DNA of 64,000 nt from Chloranthus sessilifolius (GCA_021018995.1 CM037585.1:84234646-84298645), one strand, 5' to 3'; positions 22,891 to 34,683 are shown, numbered from the stretch's first letter. Notes: generated by a model from the sequence alone, not told the origin. Made by a program: numbers and translations.

Positions 22891-25109
22891 TTGGCCATTC
22901 CCTAGGAAATTCCGGCCTTTACTAGATTTAAAACTAAGGTTACGAGGCTTTCCATGATCCAGGCCATGGGTATTTAGTTCTCATGGGCCTTTAGCTATAG
23001 GTCATGGGTCGGGCCTATAATAAAATTTTATCGAACTATGGGCTGGATCCTTAAACTAGGCTCTTGTCAATCTTATCAATCCTATTTACTAAAAGTTTAG
23101 GGTTTTGGGCTTTATCGGGTCATCAAAGTTGGGCCTTTGTCATAATTGGCCAATTTTCACATGGGTCTTTATCATAGGTTAAATTCATATTGACCATGTG
23201 ATTGAACCTTCTCAATTAATCACGGGTCTCGGGGCAAGGTCTGTATACTAGGTCTTTTCCCTTTGTATATTTAGAATTTCCCGAAGGAATGCTGGTCAGC
23301 CTATATTAAATCAGTCGCCATTTTCGGCTCCGATCGAATTTTTGAATGTTTCTATAACTGTGGAAAAGATGATTGCTGTGAGCATATTTTCCAATTGGTG
23401 AAATCAAAAAATATGAACAGGTCCGATCATGGTAAACAGATCATCGAGATCTATTCTGTTTCATCTAGGTTTTGGGCCAGATTTATCGGGCTCGGTGTCA
23501 AGTCCATAACCTTCAGCTTCGACAAGGGAATTGAGCATTCAGTAGCTCTTTAGAAAGATCCGCGAGTTGCCAAACTTTTTCATTTATATTGTTTGGGTAA
23601 AAAATCAACGGCTCAGGACTTAATAGGGTCCATCCGATCGAGTATCGTGTATGTTTTCAGGTTGTGTGCCATTTGCCAAACTTCTGGGCTACAATTTTGC
23701 CGATTTTCTTGTTGTCAATTCTGATCAAATTGAGGGGGAAATAGTTTCGTAGGCATTAGGGACATATTAAGGTCAATAACTAATTAATCCTAGATTTTTC
23801 TGATACTTTATCGGGCTCGAAAACTGAAGCTTATTGCAATTCCATTTTTGGGTGCAACAGGGTAGATTCGTTGCATCACGTTCCGGATGCCATAACTTTC
23901 AAACCGTACGGGATTCAGGTCTAAAATTTTTACCGAGCATCGGGAACCCAATAGAGCATGTTACATAATTTTTATAGATTTTTCTGAATTTTATTTATTT
24001 TATTCCGTTCACTGTTCTGGGACTGATTTTTTATGGCCTGGAAGGTTCACAAACTTGGGCCTTTGATAGGGTCCACCTAGTGGTTCATCCAATGTCACAC
24101 ACTATCGGGTCTCGGTCCGGGACATTCCCAAACTAACCCCACATCCAACAGGATCAAGTTTTGGGTCATCTTATCCATTTAATTAGCGCTAATCGATTAC
24201 CGATACTTTCCTAGTCACCGATATTGGTTTTTCTTTAGGATTATCAAGGCAGGCTTTGGGAGCCATCCGATCGTGCCTATCTAATTGGGCATACTTGTAT
24301 TTTCAAAACATAATTTTCAAATCCTTTATTCATTAGCCTTGTTAAAATCTTTATCAAATCAATTTTAAATCCTCTTTCTTACATCTCACATTTTTTTACC
24401 TATTCATTCATCTAATCCTATCCATGCATCTAACACCATTGAAGTTGCCCATGATCAAGTCAAGGGTCAAACATATAATTTTCCAGAAATCATAATCTAT
24501 ATAACTCATCGAGAAATGAAAAATCTATGATTAAAATAAGCTAGTCCTAGGCATTTTTCTCAAGAAAATTCAAGCCTGTCTAGCATGTTTTCCAAGCGAT
24601 CAATCGGAACCATTCGATTTTTGTGATCATCGTGATCAATATTTGAACTATATTTCTGATGTATGGACATATAAATGTGTCCATGTTCCAGCCACTTATT
24701 TATGCCAATCATCTATACTAATATTATAGAAATATGGCATATTCCCATATATATCACTTATACCTTATTCAAACGTTTAGGTGATCTAAGACCACACATT
24801 TTGTGTATGATCCAATCAACCTATGATGAGCCAACACTGAGATTATATGTAGGTATCTCATCAAATTACATCAAGCATCACATCAAAATTTTCTACTTTT
24901 AATCTAAGCAAGAATATATCACAAATATCAACACTATTCTATTCATAGAGTAAAGATGCATTTTTAACTAACATTGACCTAGAAATCCGTGAAATATATG
25001 ATGAATCACAGTGATGAAATTTCATAAAACTATTCTAATGTATCCATTTCATGCATCTATATGGTTCATTTATTCTAATTCATGGCATGATAAAAAAAAA
25101 TATCTAGAA

Positions 25110-25750
25110 TAGACTATTTTCCAAATTTTGACCTTCTAGGTCAATCTAAGCCATTAGATGGCCTTGCATGTGTATGAAGATCACATGCATGGTACCATTT
25201 GGCTGAGGTACATGTCACATTATAGAATTACAGAAAAAATGCATATCAAAATTTATTTTATTCACCAAAAATATAATATCTCGTGGCTAATCTTTAAAAA
25301 TTGACCTAGTTTGACCTTCTTGATCATTTGGGACCATTGGATTGCCTTGCATGTGTGTGAAGATCATATGCATGGTCATCCAATGCTCAGGTCCAACTTC
25401 ATTCCATATTTCATCAAACATCTATATACAAAATGCATGTACTTTCTTTACAAAATGCAAAAATACTCAAACAAAGAGCAACATAGGTTACTTTTAACCC
25501 ATTTTGGATCAATCAAAGCCATTGGATGGCCTTGAATGAGATAAAATATCACATGCATGATCAGTACATCTCAGTTGTATATATTAAATCCATAATTTCT
25601 TCAAACTTCTAAAACAAAATCAAATCTAACCATAAAAATCCTCAAAATTTCAAGATCTAGTGGTCTAGACCTATTTGGGCATCATGAACCATTGGATGAC
25701 TCTAAAGTGATCCTAAAGATCACATTCAAAGACTCTAACGTGCTGGTCCC
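25110..25750 (-). repeat. Degenerate tandem repeat, about 180-bp unit, in the F LTR
   Basis: The block AGCCATTGGATGGCCTTGCA followed by GAAGATCACATGCATGG recurs at about 25150, 25330, 25515 and 25690. The last copies are more diverged. Confidence 0.7.
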
Positions 25751-26199
25751 ATGTGAGAACATGGTCATTCGAAAACTTAAGCCATTCAAGAACAATAAAA
25801 GTCTAGACAAAGAACTAAACTAAGATTTTACCATTGCAAAGTTCCTACTCCTTCGTGGCTTTTGCCTCAAATCGTGTGGATAAAGGGATGGAGTAGGGCT
25901 TAAAATTATATATGTTGATGTGGAGAGTGTCGGGAGTAGATTGATGGTTTTAGATCTAAGGTTTAAGGGTTGGATTAAAGGGGGAAATTTTTCTACAAAC
26001 TAGGGCTTCAAGGTCTTCTAATAGAGTTTGGAGAGAGGAGGAAGGCGAAGTTTGAATGCAAATGGGGAGCCCCATAGGGAATTCGAAATTTGCAAGGGGA
26101 ATGGGGAGACAGAAGTTGAAAATTTGTGACATGTGTCACCACCTCACCTTCCCAAGGTATTCTTCCAAATTTACCATGTATTCCCATAATGACTATTCT

Positions 26200-26245
26200 C
26201 TCTCTCTCTCTCTCTCTCCTTCCTCATCCCACACACACACCCCAT
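26200..26245. repeat. CT and CA microsatellites
   Basis: An uninterrupted CT run of about 18 bases and, 12 bases on, a short CA run. Confidence 0.9.
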
Positions 26246-26994
26246 CTTTGACCCATTTTGACCCCTTTTTTGCACCACACATCGATTCAAGACTTGTCAT
26301 TTACAGTTTTCCATCTCCTTAAACTATGTGAATGCCCACTTTGTACCAAATCTTATGGTGCATGCAAGATTTTGCATCATACACCCTAGATTTCCCCAAT
26401 GCGAATTGGGTGGTCTAAGATGGGCCAATCTTAAGTCGACAAGATTAATGGTGTAGATTGACTACAGATTTGAATAATTCTAATTTCGAATTACAAAATT
26501 TATGAAAATTAATTGTATTTACCCTTGAGTTTTTAGTGGATTTACAAGAAATGACACTCGAGTGTGAGAAGCTCTAACACTTAACTCTAGGTGTTAGTAC
26601 ATCTTTGAACTTTCATCTTATGAGTAAATCTTTGACTCGATACATCTAGGAATCTTGTGACATATTCTAAAATTTGATTCGTTTGTGATGATCCCCCTCA
26701 TCACCCCAAAGGTCCAGACCCATTTCGGGTCAAACTTTTGTGAGTGCAATAATTCCGGTTAATTAAGAGGTATGAGATGTAGTGTGTGTCTCATTAGTTT
26801 TTCTAACACACCCATCTAATTAAGTGGGGTGCCCTATGGGTGCCACTAGTAATAGTCAGTTTCCTATTCATTTAAGGTGGGTGATTCAAGAGTTTGGGTT
26901 GACCTAGCCTCAAGAAGCTACCTGGTACAGTTAGGTCTCACCAGTATCCAGTCAACTATTTGACCAACATATAGATCTAGAGGCAGGTGTTACA

Positions 26995-27012
26995 TCCTCC
27001 CCTCCTTAAAAA
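26995..27012 (-). other. Polypurine tract of element F
   Basis: The minus strand reads TTTTTAAGGAGGGGAGGA up to the LTR terminus, preceded by GAGGATGAAATC. This GA-GA-AAATCTTTTTAAGG form is the usual 3' end of chromovirus (Del/Tekay-like) internal regions. Confidence 0.85.
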
Positions 27013-27052
27013 GATTTCATCCTCGTAATTGAACCTATCAGGAGTGTTTAGG

Positions 27053-27480
27053 AAATACCAGTGATTTCCATCAGGGTCTCAGTCGCAGCTATAATGGCGT
27101 TAAGCCTATCGATTTCCTCTCTAGCAGTTGCCAGAATCCTGTCACTCTGATCAAGTTCAGTAATCTCTTTAGTGAGGTGCCACTTAGAGTTTTGGAGTCT
27201 TCGTTTTACGTCATCCATGCGTCGGACAGTTTCACATTTAACAGATGAATTTCCTCTAAGAAGAGAAACACGAATTGCGAAGATGTGTTTCTCGCTAGTC
27301 AGATTGTTGATGCGGGTCTCAAGGTATTAGATCAACGATCTGTGCAAAGCACATTGATAGAAGAAGAAAAGCTCGTCATGTTCTAGTTTCTTCATTTTAC
27401 GTGTCAGTTTCATCATCGTTTCTAGGAGATTCATTGTACTTCCTATCCATGGAAACATCAAGACTGTTTGTAGAGACATG
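27053..27480 (-). pseudogene. Element F small coiled-coil ORF (third, next to the PPT)
   Basis: A 142-codon reading starting at the ATG at 27480 and ending about 40 bp before the PPT, with one in-frame TAA at 27329-27327. I do not recognise the family. The second half is strongly charged with a heptad look (RRMDDVKRRLQNSKWHL, TKEITELDQSDRILATAREE, IDRLNAIIAATETLMEI), so a coiled coil is likely. It has no Cys-His knuckle, no membrane segment and no protease, RT or integrase motif. It lies in the 3' part of the internal region of F, in the same orientation as two further coiled-coil ORFs now displaced to 62718-62996 and 63534-63938 by the insertion of G. It could be the tail of a gag-like protein or an accessory protein. 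Confidence 0.55.
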
Positions 27481-27715
27481 TTTTTTTTGGTGATTTTCAA
27501 TCATATAAGAATAATATTAACTTGACATATGGAATTTAAAGAGTTCTTATAGATTACTAGAAATCAGGATGTATTAATCATGCTAATTCAATCAAGACTT
27601 CTTACAATTCTCACCTTCCTTCTTTTCACGTATAACTTGTTCATAAGAGTGGATTAATTTTTGTGTTCTACATAGGTGAGATCGAGTTCTGTCATAGACG
27701 TTTTCCTCCATAAAC
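27481..27715 (-). other. Element F internal spacer up to element G
   Basis: A 235-bp AT-rich stretch between the coiled-coil ORF and the start of the G LTR. I see no gene or motif. The right boundary is uncertain by some tens of bases. Confidence 0.4.
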
Positions 27716-27860
27716 TGGAAGTAATCTTCTCATTCATGACAGGTTTATACCATTGGAAAGTAGAGGTTCTCATCTTTCCAACGATCCAAGAATAACCTTA
27801 TTTTGGGTTGTACACCAAAAGTTATGGCGATTTGAAAATTGCGCAGAAATGTAGGAAATT

Positions 27861-28037
27861 ACACATGTGTATATACTACGTACGCATAAGCAATTTTTGG
27901 CAGAAATTGGCCATGTGTGCATAGTATGTACTCATAGGCAATTTGGCCTTTTACTTTAGAATTAGGCTCCAGACCTCTCAATTTTTTAAGGAAACACTGT
28001 TCCTAAGCTATGCGTACATACTATGTATGCATAGCTT
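27861..28037. repeat. Imperfect palindromes built on GTACATACTATGTAC in the G LTR
   Basis: Three copies lie at 27861-27890, 27911-27940 and 28005-28037. The last is a 33-bp inverted repeat with arms AAGCTATGC and GCATAGCTT and only three mismatched positions. Its 3' LTR counterpart is 61471-61503. A further copy is in the internal region at about 29897-29930. Confidence 0.85.
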
Positions 28038-28313
28038 AAAATCTTAAATTTCGTGAAAAATGGCAGATTTCAGAATTGGGGTTTGACTTGTGGACCATCC
28101 CAGATATCAGTGTGTGTTTCTTTAGGACTATTATACCCCTCCCAACTTTCAGTTTCACCATTTTGCCATCGAACCCATCTACCTATCATCCACCATTAAA
28201 ACCCAAATCACACTTTTCTATATTCCCAAAACCCTCAAAAACCTTAGATCCAGGATTACCTAATTTCTAAAACCAATTAGCAACTTAAACCATCCCCTAA
28301 TCTTCCCTATCTC

Positions 28314-28321
28314 TATAAATA
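28314..28321 (+). promoter_or_regulatory. TATA box of the element G LTR
   Basis: TATAAATA within CTCTATAAATAGAGAG, followed by a C-run and a CA-rich leader. The 3' LTR has TATAAATA at 61780-61787. This is the likely element promoter. Confidence 0.7.
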
Positions 28322-29060
28322 GAGAGCCACCCCCCCCCCCCCTCTTATTTAAGGAAATTCTTAAAATCCAAGAGAAAAAACTCTGGCAAATCACTCCCAC
28401 ACCTTCCTCATTCCTAACCTTCTAAGTTCAACCCTCAGCACACATTACCCTCACAACATTACACAACCATTTCCATCCTTCCTAAGCTTTGAAGCCTTAG
28501 CATAGATCATCACCATACCCTCATTCTTAGATATCCAAGCCTTCATGCCTTAGAAGTTAGAACCCTTTTATCAATCCATCTTGCTTTCAAAATCTCACTA
28601 GTACCGCATACACGCGAAGATCCAACAAAAGATGATAAAGAGCCTAAGAGCTCCAACTCTCGCCTTTATTCCTCTGCCTACTTTTTTTTCCCTCTATCTT
28701 AGAATTTTAGCCGTTACTCCGTCGAAAGTTTGCTGATTGTGGGGGGGAGCTCAAATATGATCGAAGTGCTTTAGGGCAAGGGGAAGTGCCGCTCATTTTT
28801 TCTCTATATTTGCTATTTTATTTTTTACTTGGCCATAGTAGAGACCACTTACAAGCAGGTCAATCGAGTGCCTAACACCTTCCCGATTGATAACTGTAGT
28901 CCTTGCCTAGAGGCTTTGGCGTAGACTGGATCAAAGTAAAATCTAGCACTTTGGTGCCTACGATATTAATTTTGAGTATTTCGGGACACCAAAAGCTCTG
29001 GGTACTCCATTTTTTGAGCTCATTGTCACGATGGATCGGTGAGATCCACAGTTGCACAGA

Positions 29061-29080
29061 TGGCCACTCCGTTGGGGACA
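29061..29080 (+). other. Primer binding site of element G (tRNA-Arg type)
   Basis: TGGCCACTCCGTTGGGGAC, two bases after the LTR. Tat and Ogre elements use TGGCGACTCCACTGGGG, complementary to plant tRNA-Arg; this copy has three mismatches. Confidence 0.75.
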
Positions 29081-30580
29081 TTGTTTTAGAGCTTCTACTT
29101 GAAGTTGGCCCCATTTCATGTGCTTTTTCTTCTTTTGCTCACCTTTTGCTTTCTTTTTACTCACCCCTATGAGTCTGTATTTTTTACGTACCTTTACGAT
29201 TCCGTATTTACTCACCTTAGCCGTTTGGCAGGCCTACTTAAGTATTTACGATTCAGTGTTTACCTGCCTTAGCCGTTTGGCGGGCCTACTTGTGTACTTA
29301 GCTTAAATTTCTTTCATTTACCGCCTTAGCCGTTTGGTTGACTTCATGTCCTTTACATTTCCCGCCTAGTCGCTTGACTGGCCCCATCTATTTTTTCTAT
29401 TACTTGTCGTATCTCACCTATGGACGTCGGCCCATAGTGGCGGCATGGGATTTTCATAGCCTGATTTGAACGATGGCGAAAGCCCTACTTGTGGACATAA
29501 GCAAACACCCCTAAATTTGAATGATAAAATGAACCAAGGGACATAATTAATTTTTCTTACAGGTAGCCTTAGCAAATGGATTGGAAATTTAGGCTATGAT
29601 ACACCCGACCCGGTTCCAAGTAGAGCGGCAACCCTAGTGGTGATGATCTCGAAAAGAACCACCCCATCCAGTATTTTGGAAGGTCCTCGTGCCAGAGGTA
29701 TATCGGGCGGGTGACCGAACTTGTTAATAAGCCTAAAACCATAGGGAGCACGTTAGCAGAATCGAATCAGCCTTGTATCCCTTTAGGCATAGAAAGGAAG
29801 GACCCGATAAAGCAAAGAAAAATCCCTGGAAGGCATTGCCTCAAAAACCTCAGTTCTCAAATTTGCAATCTGAAAAAAAACTAGTATATTAAACAGTGTG
29901 TACATACTATGTACGCATAGCAAAAAAATCTAGAAATTTACTCATGCGTATATGATGTTTTCAAAAATACCCTTGTAAGTTGGTTTTAGAGTCTCGATAA
30001 TTCTTACATCCTACGCACCTAAACACCCTCGCCGGTCAAGAGAGGTCACCCTCTTATTGTCTCTTCCGAGGGATCGGTGTGCCGCATGGAAATCCATGCC
30101 TTTAAAAAGATCAAGAGTTCTTCTCTTTGACTCTTAAAAGGGCATCCGGGTTCCGTCATTGGAATCCTTGGGAGTCTTAAAACCATCCGAGAAGGGAGTT
30201 TTGAGGCCCCGAAAAGCATCGTAAAAGGAGAAAGAAAGAGAAGGAAATTTGTTCAAAAAAAGATCATTCCAAAAAAAAAAAATCACCAAAAAAAGAAATT
30301 TTTTTTTTTAAATCAAGAAAATAAAAAAGAATCAACAAATTGCTTGCAGTGCCATAAACACGGCATCACCAAACCCACCATCATCCAATAGGGGAAGAAG
30401 AAAAAAGATCTTTGGGCCGTACCCAAGAAACCCATATCTTACCTGCCAACAAACCATGTCATGGACGGTTGATCCGACCATCTTTGACAAGGAGTCATCC
30501 CCAATTTTCCCCTCACATCAACCCAAGCATGGTCTGCACCCAATAAATCTCTTCCATTGGGTGGGCCATCCACATCCATC
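29081..30580 (+). repeat. Leader of element G, with tandem CCTTAGCCGTTTGG repeats
   Basis: The first 300 bp hold three clear copies of CCTTAGCCGTTTGG (29215-29228, 29267-29280, 29323-29336) and a decayed fourth, about 52-56 bp apart and each followed by a GGCCTACTT-type block. The rest (29400-30580) is non-coding, with an A-rich tract near 30260-30340 and one more LTR-type palindrome at 29897-29930. Long leaders are usual in Tat elements. Confidence 0.7.
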
Positions 30581-32600
30581 CCCCTATCCGACCCCATGGC
30601 CATGATGGAGGACATGATAAGAGTCTACTCATCTTGGAAGGCTTCTCAATGTCTTCCCAGTCCACCCCAAGTACCCATAAACCCCTAGCATACTCCCCAA
30701 AATCCCCACACCCCATTAACCAATAGCACCAATCCTAACCAACCGATCATAATCCACACTACCCAAGACTCACACCATCAACCATGGAGTCACCCAAGTA
30801 GCCCACAAAGGCCACATGCCCAAACCCAAGCCCATTCCAGCCCAAACCCAAGGGCCACATTTTCAAAACCCCCACAATTCCCCCAATTTCTCACGTACAC
30901 TCACACCCAACATGCACACTCCATTCCTCCCCAAATGGCAAACCCACTTCATCAACCAAGTATGAGCCATTCCTACCCACACCCACCATACCCAACCAAA
31001 CAAGGGAACCCGTCACAAACCTTCAACCCACCCTGATTTACACATCCTCTCACCCCTCAACCAAATCATCCAAGTTCCCACCCACCTCAGTGGTCTCATC
31101 AAGCACCCACTCAACCCCTCCAAAATTCACAATTTACACATCCACTCACTCCACAAACCAATCATCAAAGATTCTCCCAATGGCCTCACCAAGCACTCAC
31201 TCAACCCATTCAGAATCCACCATATAACCTCACCCATCCTCCACCATTCGTTGGTGCAGGCAATTAATACGAAGAGGATGAGGCTCAAAACAGTGGGGCC
31301 TATATGGGGGCATTTGCCAGTTTCAACTCCCCACAGCCCATCACGGGAACAACACTAGTATTACCATCCAAGGAGTCCAAGCTGCTAAGAGAGCAGATGG
31401 ATAAAATTCAGAAATAGCTAATGAAGATGGGAGGAAGAGAGATTCACATTACCGATTTCTCATATTTGTGTCTGTTTGTCGAGGTGCCTTTGCCACCTAA
31501 ATTTAAAGTGTCATCATTTGACAAATATATTGGCATCGGCAACCCAATTTCCCACTTAAAGTCGTACTGTGGAGACATGTGCTAGTATGGTGGAGAAAAG
31601 CCTTACTAGTCCCGCACCAAGATGGTTCACTTCTCTTGAGCCGTCCATGATAAAAACCTGGAAAGAGCTCTCTCACCTATTTTAAGAGCAATATGCTTAT
31701 AATATCGACATTGAACCGCTCAAGTCTGATTTGGCCTGGTTGAAATAGAAACCCTAGCAGACATTTAATGAATATCTCAGAAGATAGAGGTCCCTGGCAG
31801 CCCACGTGTGGAATCGAATACCAAAAGAGGAGCAGATAGAAATGATCTTGAAAACTGCACTGTCAATCATATCCGATTTTTTGGTATACCGGCAACATGC
31901 TAGTTTTGCCGACTTAGTAAGGAATGCCAACCGCTGTGAGGATGCGGTAAGAGAAGGGCATTTAAATAAAACCGTGGCCAGTGGGGTCTACAAATTTACC
32001 AAGCAGAGGAGAGTAGGGGCCGAGGTCCAAGCAATAACACCTCCCATCCCAGCACCAGCATGACACCATTTCAATTTAGGGCGGTACACAAGTCCCAGTA
32101 TAAGAAAATTAGGTGCAGAGACAGGGCAGTGTCCCATGGGCTCAACAGACCACCGAACAGAGAAGGGCCCCCCTTAACCGAGTATTCATGCCATGGGATA
32201 ATCTTTGAATGTGTTGCTTCCACTAATAATTGAAATGGGGTTGGTTACTCCGCTTCAGCCATGACCTCCACCGAATCCACTCTCGAGGAATTATGATCCA
32301 AGTACACATTGCAATTTTCATCAAGAACCAGGGAACCCAACTGATCAATTCTTTCCATTAAAGCATGTAGTACAAAACTTGATTGAGGCAGGAAAGATTA
32401 TATCTCTGGTACCTCCCCAAGCAAATCAGCACAACAATATCCATCATGCACCATTGTCGTCATGCAAGGGGGGATGGGCCCAAGGGCCACAATTAACATG
32501 TTAGTGGAAGACATGGAAGAATTCAACCCCATTGACTACGTCAACACAGGAGGAAGCATAGAGTTATCAAGGTAGGGGAGCCAGGGGAACGTAATCATAG
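30581..32600 (+). pseudogene. Element G gag
   Basis: The likely start region has MEDMIRVYSSWKA near 30605. It is followed by a long Pro-, His- and Gln-rich stretch (about 30700-31260), as in Tat gag proteins. The capsid core begins near 31490 with PPKFKVSSFDKYIGIGNPIS and HLKSYCGDMC. It continues with RIPKEEQIEMILKTALSIIS (31806 onward) and FADLVRNANRCEDAVREG. A later block, FPLKHVVQNLIEAGKI (about 32350-32400), is the C-terminal gag motif usual in this lineage, normally preceded by a CxxH knuckle that I cannot find here. There are many stops and frame changes; the only long clean reading is 31806-32063. Confidence 0.75.
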
Positions 32601-32706
32601 GGGTAGTCGAGCCTTTGAATTAAGCTAACTACTTCCCCAATCTGACACCCCAAGCAGCACCTCTAGATTTGAGGCTCTACTTCCTAACACAGCTCCCATC
32701 AATCAT

Positions 32707-33900
32707 GTGCAACCTAGCTTTACCTTACCTCCGCTATACCATCCATTTCCAGCACCATCCCTCATCAACCATATTACGCCCAATTTTACCTCACCTCCTC
32801 CCAATAACTATAATTGGCCTAATTTTGCCACACCACCATCAGTACATCCATCTCCAACACCAATCAATCATATCCAGCCTAGGTTGGTCTCACCATCAAC
32901 CTCCATCCCTCACATTTTACCCAATTTTACTTCAGCACCAGTACTCCATTAACCTCTTGCACAGTTTAACCACATTTGGCCCAATTTTGCCATGCCACCA
33001 ATCCAGTCATCATCGATACCTTCATCCACTCCATTCCAAATTTCTAGACCAACTTATGATCCCCATCAGGTCCCACTTAACTATAGCTAGATGGATGCCA
33101 ATGCTAGCAGCAGCAATAATGAAGGGGCCATCCAATTCATCACATGATTGGATAGAATTTCTAAGCAACCGAAGGTGCCAGTAAAGGTCCAACCTGAAGA
33201 AAGAAGGGAACCCACAGCGGTACATCCCATGGAAAGAATAAGCCAAGAATATGCATTAGAAATGCAGCTCAGAAGAATGTCGACTCACATCACCATCTGG
33301 GACTTACTAATGACGTCTCAGCCCCACTTTCAAGCTCTAATGTTGGCACTGAAAGATGCTCAGGTATCAGACAAGGTCTCCCCAGATGAGGTGGGACAGA
33401 TAATTGGACATGTGTTAGCTCCGAACGTCATCTCATTTTTAGATGCCGACCACCCAGCTAAAGAAGGCAATCATTCTCGATCCCTCAATATTACAACAGA
33501 AATAAAAAATTTGGTTTTACCTTTGATATTGGTCAACAATGGTTCAGTGTTAAATATGTTCCCTTTGAGGACTGCGACTAAGATAGGGGTCGATCCATCC
33601 ATGTTCCGGTTAGCCAAGACAGGAGCCCGTAGTTTTGATAACACGAGAAGATAGGTAATAAGAGAAGTCGATCTTGAGCTCACCATTGGGCTAATGGCCT
33701 TCTCTATCCCCTTTAAAGTTATGGACATTAAGTCCACCTTCAATTTATTGTTAGGACACCCGTGGGTACAAGAAATAGAGGCACTTCCCTGAACCGTACA
33801 CCAGAAGCTCAAGTTCATCTCAGAGGAGAAAGTTATAGCAATCCTGGGTGAGGGGCGAGAAGAAGGCGAAAGAGTGACACAACATAGAAAACCATAAAAT
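32707..33900 (+). pseudogene. Element G Pro-rich linker and aspartic protease
   Basis: A Pro/Asn-rich linker (32707-33147) leads in the same frame into the pre-protease and protease. The pre-protease block is MTSQPHFQALMLALKDAQV and the typical NVISFLDADHPAKEGNHSRS. The active-site box reads LVNNGSVLNMFPL where the family has IDNGSSLNVMPL, so the catalytic Asp codon (33535-33537, AAC) encodes Asn. The C-terminal part FKVMDIKSTFNLLLGHPWVQ (from 33712) matches the family, after a stop at 33652-33654. With the Asn the protease would be inactive even without the stop. Confidence 0.8.
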
Positions 33901-34030
33901 GTTGGATGTGCCACACACATCAGAGAACAAAGATCTTCACAATTTTTAGTTTGATGTGTCAGCAATAGCACCAAAGCCCCTTGGAAAGGTTGCCACAAAA
34001 ACTGGAGGAGGAATGATTACACCCGTAGCT

Positions 34031-34120
34031 ATGCTCCAGAAATGGGGCTACCAAAGAGGAAAGGGTTTAGGTCCTCACCTCCAAGGCAGGATGGACCCAA
34101 TCAGAGCGAAAGGCGGATAA
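34031..34120 (+). other. G-patch-like segment of element G
   Basis: A 29-codon reading, MLQKWGYQRGKGLGPHLQGR and then MDPIRAKG, ending in TAA. The Gly spacing GY-x-x-GKGLG resembles the G-patch motif often found between protease and RT in plant Tat-like polyproteins. It would act in RNA binding. Confidence 0.6.
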
Positions 34121-34683
34121 CAAATCAAATTTGATTTAGGATACAAGCCTACCGAAGATGTCTAAGAGGCCAAGGAAAATGCTCGCACAACCGTCGTTAC
34201 TAAGGCCAGGGGAATATACCTGGAGTCCCGTCCATGGCCACACATCAGGAGCACCTTCATAAGCGTAGGGGTCATCAAGATTGACCAGAATGGGGCAACT
34301 CAGCTAACCCTAGATGAAAAAATGTCCATTCATGAAACCAACCCTCGAATCATTCCCCCAGAAATTGAAATAGACCTTGCCTCGCTATCACTCTTCAAGG
34401 AAGAGGTACCCTTGCCAGTACAATCACCCGTCCTTAACCATCCCAAGCATGTGTTAATATTTGACAACCGTGTTCTCGATGAACCCATGGTCAATATGGT
34501 GAAGACTGGCCCTAGAGAATCATCTCATTCCCCCTTCTACACATAACAAGGTAAGGGTGCAGCACCCAAGTTAAGGAATTGGGCATCAACGCCCATAACT
34601 TTGAAAGTGTTTGGAGGCCCAAAATTTGGCACCAACTTCTTAAAAACAAATAACCTATAAAGAAATACAATGCAGGTTTCTTC

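Larger units (their letters stand above)
20162..26994 (-). repeat. 3' LTR of element F, unusually long (about 6.8 kb)
   Basis: The left end TGTCACGCCCCC and the right end GGTGTTACA are, on the minus strand, TGTAACACC...GGGCGTGACA, the typical termini of chromovirus-type LTRs. A polypurine tract adjoins the right end. Between are minisatellites (21640-22070, 22195-22350, 22500-22890), the F'-homologous segment (23240-25110), a degenerate 180-bp repeat (25110-25750) and a CT/CA microsatellite. No ORF is credible. At 6.8 kb the length is extreme, and an unseen nested insertion could inflate it. Confidence 0.6.
27716..29058 (+). repeat. 5' LTR of element G
   Basis: It matches 40307-40521 plus 61375-62519. 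Common landmarks are TTGGAAAGTAGAGGTTC, CACCAAAAGTTATGGCGATT, the 33-bp palindrome, the TATA box and GACACCAAAAGCTC. The right end ...GTTGCACA abuts the PBS. The left end is placed by similarity and length only. Confidence 0.75.

Noticed and set aside
20162..23240. Possibility that F' and 23240-25110 are the two LTRs of one short element with 20162-23240 as its inside
   Set aside because: The left copy ends at a canonical LTR terminus (TGTCACGCC), the right copy runs on to another terminus and a PPT at 26994, and the stretch between has no PBS or coding sequence.
27708..27715. TAAAC before the G 5' LTR as a target duplication (also at 62539-62543)
   Set aside because: The right-hand copy lies about 19 bp beyond the end of LTR similarity and the word is A-rich, so chance is likely.
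28076..28270. Proline-rich reading also found at 61554-61736
   Set aside because: The two are the same segment of the 5' and 3' LTR of element G; similarity comes from LTR duplication and not from protein constraint.
28329..28342. C-run as a regulatory or quadruplex site
   Set aside because: It is a simple homopolymer that is much shorter in the other LTR copy (61799-61805), so slippage explains it.
32669..33184. Open reading of 171 codons in element G
   Set aside because: The reading one frame over (from 32707) joins in frame with the protease and has the Pro/Asn-rich composition of Tat polyproteins; this one is its shadow.
33471..33998. Minus-strand reading of 175 codons
   Set aside because: It is antisense to the protease of element G.
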